A DNA stretch of 64,000 nucleotides from Streptomyces mayonensis (GTDB lineage Bacteria > Actinomycetota > Actinomycetes > Streptomycetales > Streptomycetaceae), in the NCBI RefSeq assembly GCF_018982965.1, contig NZ_JACBYP010000005.1, forward strand, positions 62,001 to 126,000, read 5' to 3'. Below are positions 61,182-64,000 of this stretch, piece by piece. The translations under genes were made by a program, and so were the position numbers. Positions within the stretch are counted from its first letter, which is position 1. Every line of letters starts with the position of its first letter. The notes beneath the pieces are model-generated. The model was not told the origin of the DNA. It saw only the letters and a program-made list of their open reading frames with translations, and ran no database searches.

Positions 61182-62645
61182 TCACTCCCTCTCCCGGGCC
61201 GGGCCGCGTCGCCACAGCAGTCTTGGCGTCCGCTCCGGCTCCCTGGGCTGCACCAGATCGTGCAGGGCCTCGTAGGTCTCCGTCTCCTCCCACAGCCCCT
61301 GCCGGAAGAGCCGCAGGATCCGCAGCGCGGCCGGCCGCGGCTCACCGGGTGCCCGGCGCAGGACGTGCAGCGCGGTGGCGGGCGCCGCGGCGAGCACGTC
61401 CGGCGCCTCTTCGACAAGGCGTCCAGGGGGGCCGGGGGCGACCAGGGAGGCCAGGGACGCGCACGTCTGCGCGTCGAGTACGGCGTTCCGCAGGTCGGCG
61501 GAGGCTTCGAGGGCGGCGAGCAGCCCGGCGAGGACGGCGGCCCGGTAGGGCTCGGCCAGGGGAGCGAGCGCGGTCCGTACGTCGCCGAGGGGTGCCGTCC
61601 GGTGGGCGAGACGGCGTGCGGCGGCGTCCCGCAGCCGGTCCGGGGCCAGAACCGCCTGCTCCGGCCGCAGTTCCGCGACGGCACGTACGAAGCCCGCGAG
61701 GTCGGCGTCCGCACCGCCGAGGGACAGAGGGTCGCCGCCCGGCGCGAGCAGCGCGCAGGCGGCCCTCAGGCGTCGTACGCCGGTCGGGGTGCTGTCCGCG
61801 GGGCCCGCGTCCGCCGCGTCCCACAGGTCCGCGACGGCGTCCAGGAGGTCGAGGCGCCCGCCCTCCAGCGCGCCCGCGAGGAACCGTGCCGTCGCGCTCG
61901 GCTCCGCGTGGCCCGCCTCGGCCGGCCGGTCGAGGTGGAACACCGGGTCCGGTGCCCGTGCCGCGGTGTCCGGCAGGGTCCCCCTCAGATGGCGGTGGTC
62001 GTCCTGCGGCCGGGCGGCGTACGTCGTGAACGTCAGCCGGGCGGCCAGGCCGGCGGGCAGGGCGTAGGAGACGGCCGCGATCCAGTCGACGACCCGTTCC
62101 GCGTCCGCGGCGACGAGGGTGGCACCGGGGCCCTCGCCGGCCAGCGCCCGCAGGGTCGTGGCGAGCAGCCGCTCCAGGAGGCGTACGCCGGGGTCGCCGA
62201 GGCCGGCCAGCAGGCGGGCCACGCGGTCGGGACCGACGGCGCTGCCGGGGAGGAGCGGGGTGAGGTCGGGGAGGTCGGGGCCGTCGTGGCGGGCGGGCTC
62301 GGGGGCCCAGTGGGGTGTGTCCCACAGTTCGACGGGACGCAGGCCGGCCAGTTCGCCGGGGGTGGCGTACAGGACGTGGCAGAAGTGGTTGCCCCGGCGG
62401 CCGGTGTAGTCCTGCCCGGACGCGCGGGTGCGGGTCAGCACGGCCGCGTCGCCGTCCGGCCGGTCGTGGGCGAAGGCCACGGGGACGTCGTGACCGGGCG
62501 TGCCCGGGGGCGGCGGTTGTCCAGCGAGCGGGCGCAGGGCGTCGAGGGCGGGGCGTGCCGTCGGGGAGACGGCGGTGAAGCGGAAGCCGCCGTGGGGTGC
62601 GTCGGCCGAGGGCGGGGCCGACGTGTAGTGCGCCTGTCCTGCCAT
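61182..62645 (-). CDS. GTPase-associated protein (GAP1-type)
   Basis: Protein of 487 residues resembling the GTPase-associated protein 1 family of predicted conflict systems. The N-terminal domain (AHYTSAPPSADAPHGGFRFT, TRTRASGQDYTGRRGNHFCH) has the pattern of GAP1-N. The middle part (DAERVVDWIAAVSYALPAGL, AARLTFTTYAARPQDDHRHL) fits GAP1-M, and the last 200 residues are alpha-helical and Ala/Leu-rich. No catalytic motif is obvious. Its start, ATG at 62645 after GGGAGG, lies five bases beyond the GTPase stop, and its stop lies three bases before the next gene, so it is the central gene of a tight operon. Confidence 0.78.
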   Translation of the reverse strand: MAGQAHYTSAPPSADAPHGGFRFTAVSPTARPALDALRPLAGQPPPPGTPGHDVPVAFAHDRPDGDAAVLTRTRASGQDYTGRRGNHFCHVLYATPGELAGLRPVELWDTPHWAPEPARHDGPDLPDLTPLLPGSAVGPDRVARLLAGLGDPGVRLLERLLATTLRALAGEGPGATLVAADAERVVDWIAAVSYALPAGLAARLTFTTYAARPQDDHRHLRGTLPDTAARAPDPVFHLDRPAEAGHAEPSATARFLAGALEGGRLDLLDAVADLWDAADAGPADSTPTGVRRLRAACALLAPGGDPLSLGGADADLAGFVRAVAELRPEQAVLAPDRLRDAAARRLAHRTAPLGDVRTALAPLAEPYRAAVLAGLLAALEASADLRNAVLDAQTCASLASLVAPGPPGRLVEEAPDVLAAAPATALHVLRRAPGEPRPAALRILRLFRQGLWEETETYEALHDLVQPREPERTPRLLWRRGPARERE

Positions 62646-62650
62646 GCCTG

Positions 62651-63748
62651 TCACCTCCCGTTTTCCCGGTCGAGGGCGCCGAAGCGGTGCAGCAGCCACA
62701 TCAGGGGGTCCTCCACCCGGTGCGGGCGTACGACGCCGCCGAATCCGAGCCCGCCGCCCTGCCGCGGTGCGGTACCGAGCGTGGACAGCGCGAACAGCTG
62801 GTAGTCGGTGCAGAACTCGCTGAGCCGTGCGTCGAGTTGGTGTTCCTGCCAGCGCCGCAGCAGGGCCTGCAGCTCGGCGTGGACGGCGGCCCGGTCGTCG
62901 GCGTCGAAGACGGGGCCGGGGCGGCGGGTGCGGTGGAGCGGGGAGTTGTCCGGCAGGTGCGGCCACAGGAGGTCGGCCTTGGTGAGGGCGACCGCGACCG
63001 GCACGGTCACCTTCCCGCCGCCGTCCAGGTGGCCCAGCACGCGGGCGAGTACGTCGCCCGACCTGCCCGGCACCCCGTCGCCGTCCGTCACGGGGGCGCC
63101 GGGCAGGTCCTGCGGGTCGACGAGGACGACGACGGCGTCGGCGGCGTGGAAGTAGCGCAGCTGGGTCTCCATCCGGTCGCGGGAGGCGAAGTGCTCCCCG
63201 GCGGTGTCGAGGAAGACCAGGGTCAGCACCCGCCTGCGGGCGCGTCCGAAACGGCCCCGCCGGGTGCGGCTGAGGCGGTGCACGAGGGGACGGCCGCTGT
63301 CCTGCTCGGCGGTCTTGGGAACGGTCTGCTGCTCGTCGTACAGGTGCCGTTCGTAGCGGTCGTGGTAGTCGGCCATCGTGTCGTCGTCGCAGGGGAGCAG
63401 GGCGGCGTCGAGTTCGGCGCCTAGGCGGTGCAGCAGTTCGTGCACGAGGACGCCGACGTAGGTGCTCTTGCCGGAGCTGACCGGTCCGGCGAGCGCCACC
63501 AGCTTCCCGGGGGTGCGCAGGTAGCCCTCCGGCAGCCGGCCCGCGCAGGCGGTGCAGCGCAGCCGGGTGGTGGTGCGGCCGCAGGTTCCGCACACCGCGG
63601 AGCCGGCCCACGGGTCGGCGGAGGCGAGGCGCCGGTCGTCGGCGCAGGCGGGGCCGCTCGCGCAGGCGTACGTGATCTGCGCCCGGGAGATGCGCCGGAA
63701 GCAGTGCGGGCACACCCGGCTCCGGCGCCACGGCAGTCTCACGTCCAC
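62651..63748 (-). CDS. TRAFAC-type GTPase with N-terminal zinc ribbons
   Basis: Protein of 365 residues, the likely active GTPase of the operon (double-GTPase family type). Zinc-binding pairs VCPHC, SAVCGTC and LRCTAC cover the first 70 residues. The P-loop is AGPVSSGKST (87-96), the switch II motif is VFLDTAGEHF, and the base-recognition motif is VALTKADLLW. It therefore has all the elements the downstream paralogue lacks. GTG at 63748 is taken; GTG at 63742 has better spacing from GAGGGGG and may be the real start. It follows the edge gene by six bases. Confidence 0.85.
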   Translation of the reverse strand: MDVRLPWRRSRVCPHCFRRISRAQITYACASGPACADDRRLASADPWAGSAVCGTCGRTTTRLRCTACAGRLPEGYLRTPGKLVALAGPVSSGKSTYVGVLVHELLHRLGAELDAALLPCDDDTMADYHDRYERHLYDEQQTVPKTAEQDSGRPLVHRLSRTRRGRFGRARRRVLTLVFLDTAGEHFASRDRMETQLRYFHAADAVVVLVDPQDLPGAPVTDGDGVPGRSGDVLARVLGHLDGGGKVTVPVAVALTKADLLWPHLPDNSPLHRTRRPGPVFDADDRAAVHAELQALLRRWQEHQLDARLSEFCTDYQLFALSTLGTAPRQGGGLGFGGVVRPHRVEDPLMWLLHRFGALDRENGR

Positions 63749-63754
63749 TCCCCC

Positions 63755-64000
63755 TCAGGTGACCTTGAGCGTGTGCTGGGGCGGGTCGCGCAGTACGAGT
63801 CCTTCGCCGACGGCGAAGCAGCGCAGTCGGCCGCCCGGGCCGCGGACCAGGCGCGCGGACAGCTTCACGTCCCGGTCCGGGCCGAGCGTCACGTCGGCGG
63901 CTTCGGCGAGGACGTCCCCGTCGGCGGGCTCCAGCGGCCAGAGGGGGCCGCGCGAGCGCACCAGCAGCAGCCGCTCGGCCCGTACCGGGGAGCGCGCCGT
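63755..64000 (-). CDS. C-terminal end of an unrecognised protein, open at right edge
   Basis: The last 81 residues of a gene that enters from beyond the right edge. The visible sequence (RAERLLLVRSRGPLWPLEPA, then RCFAVGEGLVLRDPPQ) looks beta-rich and would suit an extracytoplasmic or ligand-binding domain. The frame is open from 64000 to the stop at 63755-63757, with typical Streptomyces codon use. It belongs to the GTPase operon by spacing. No family can be named. Confidence 0.6.
   Translation of the reverse strand, partial: TARSPVRAERLLLVRSRGPLWPLEPADGDVLAEAADVTLGPDRDVKLSARLVRGPGGRLRCFAVGEGLVLRDPPQHTLKVT

Noticed and set aside
1..64000. tRNA, rRNA and CRISPR arrays
   Set aside because: No cloverleaf-like gene, rRNA stretch or regularly spaced repeat was found by eye on either strand.

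Overview
The window is a very GC-rich actinobacterial chromosome segment, almost certainly Streptomyces. The support is strong third-position GC bias, many GTG and some TTG starts, Streptomyces-type genes (cutRS, sepH, an NRPS, DUF3093/3159/3710/4193 proteins), and a gene order that matches the conserved actinobacterial core around dut.

Layout. (1) 1-4269: the 5' part of an NRPS gene on the minus strand, running off the left edge, with the unusual order PCP, luciferase-like monooxygenase, condensation, adenylation. (2) 4.3-18.9 kb: a mosaic accessory stretch in which healthy genes (TetR and quinone oxidoreductase, an FAD/NAD oxidoreductase, DinB, a DsbA/CcdA thiol-redox pair, MFS, LysR, a carboxymuconolactone decarboxylase-like protein) alternate with decayed genes carrying frameshifts, stops or truncations (TylF-type methyltransferase, SDR, aromatic hydroxylase tail, amino-acid permease, amine oxidase, Zn alcohol dehydrogenase). 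(3) 19.0-27.3 kb: a defence-type island of visibly lower GC lying between two imperfect direct repeats of about 320 bp. Each repeat contains the 3' end of an RlmD/TrmA-family RNA methyltransferase gene, and the right copy is the end of the intact gene. The island carries a single-chain type ISP-like restriction-modification protein whose methylase motif IV lacks its aromatic residue, a small protein plus AbiEii-type nucleotidyltransferase pair, a broken TerD-like gene, and an RHH-Doc toxin-antitoxin operon extended by a protein with an Lsr2-like DNA-binding tail. No integrase is visible. (4) 27.3-42.6 kb: an intact core block: RNA methyltransferase, APC permease, two TrkA-type RCK proteins, DUF3159, OB-fold protein, DUF3710, dut, thioesterase, DUF3093, DUF4193. 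From memory this is the same order as Rv2689c-Rv2699c in Mycobacterium tuberculosis, here interrupted by kdpDE and an orphan ABC ATPase. (5) 42.9-56.1 kb: cutRS, a 57-aa protein, inositol monophosphatase family protein, ferrochelatase, MFS, lactone oxidase, sepH, rhodanese, VOC protein and membrane proteins. (6) 56.3-64 kb: a membrane NACHT ATPase facing a minus-strand operon encoding a TRAFAC-type GTPase, a GTPase-associated (GAP1-type) protein and a membrane protein with a degenerate GTPase domain, a gene set of the predicted NTP-dependent conflict type. It continues past the right edge.

The genes work as modules: potassium homeostasis (APC permease, RCK pair, KdpDE), nucleotide hygiene (Dut), envelope and redox sensing (CutRS; DsbA/CcdA), haem synthesis (HemH), division (SepH), and two defence-like clusters. 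No rRNA, tRNA or CRISPR array was seen. Domain and family names rest on motif recognition by eye, without a database search.
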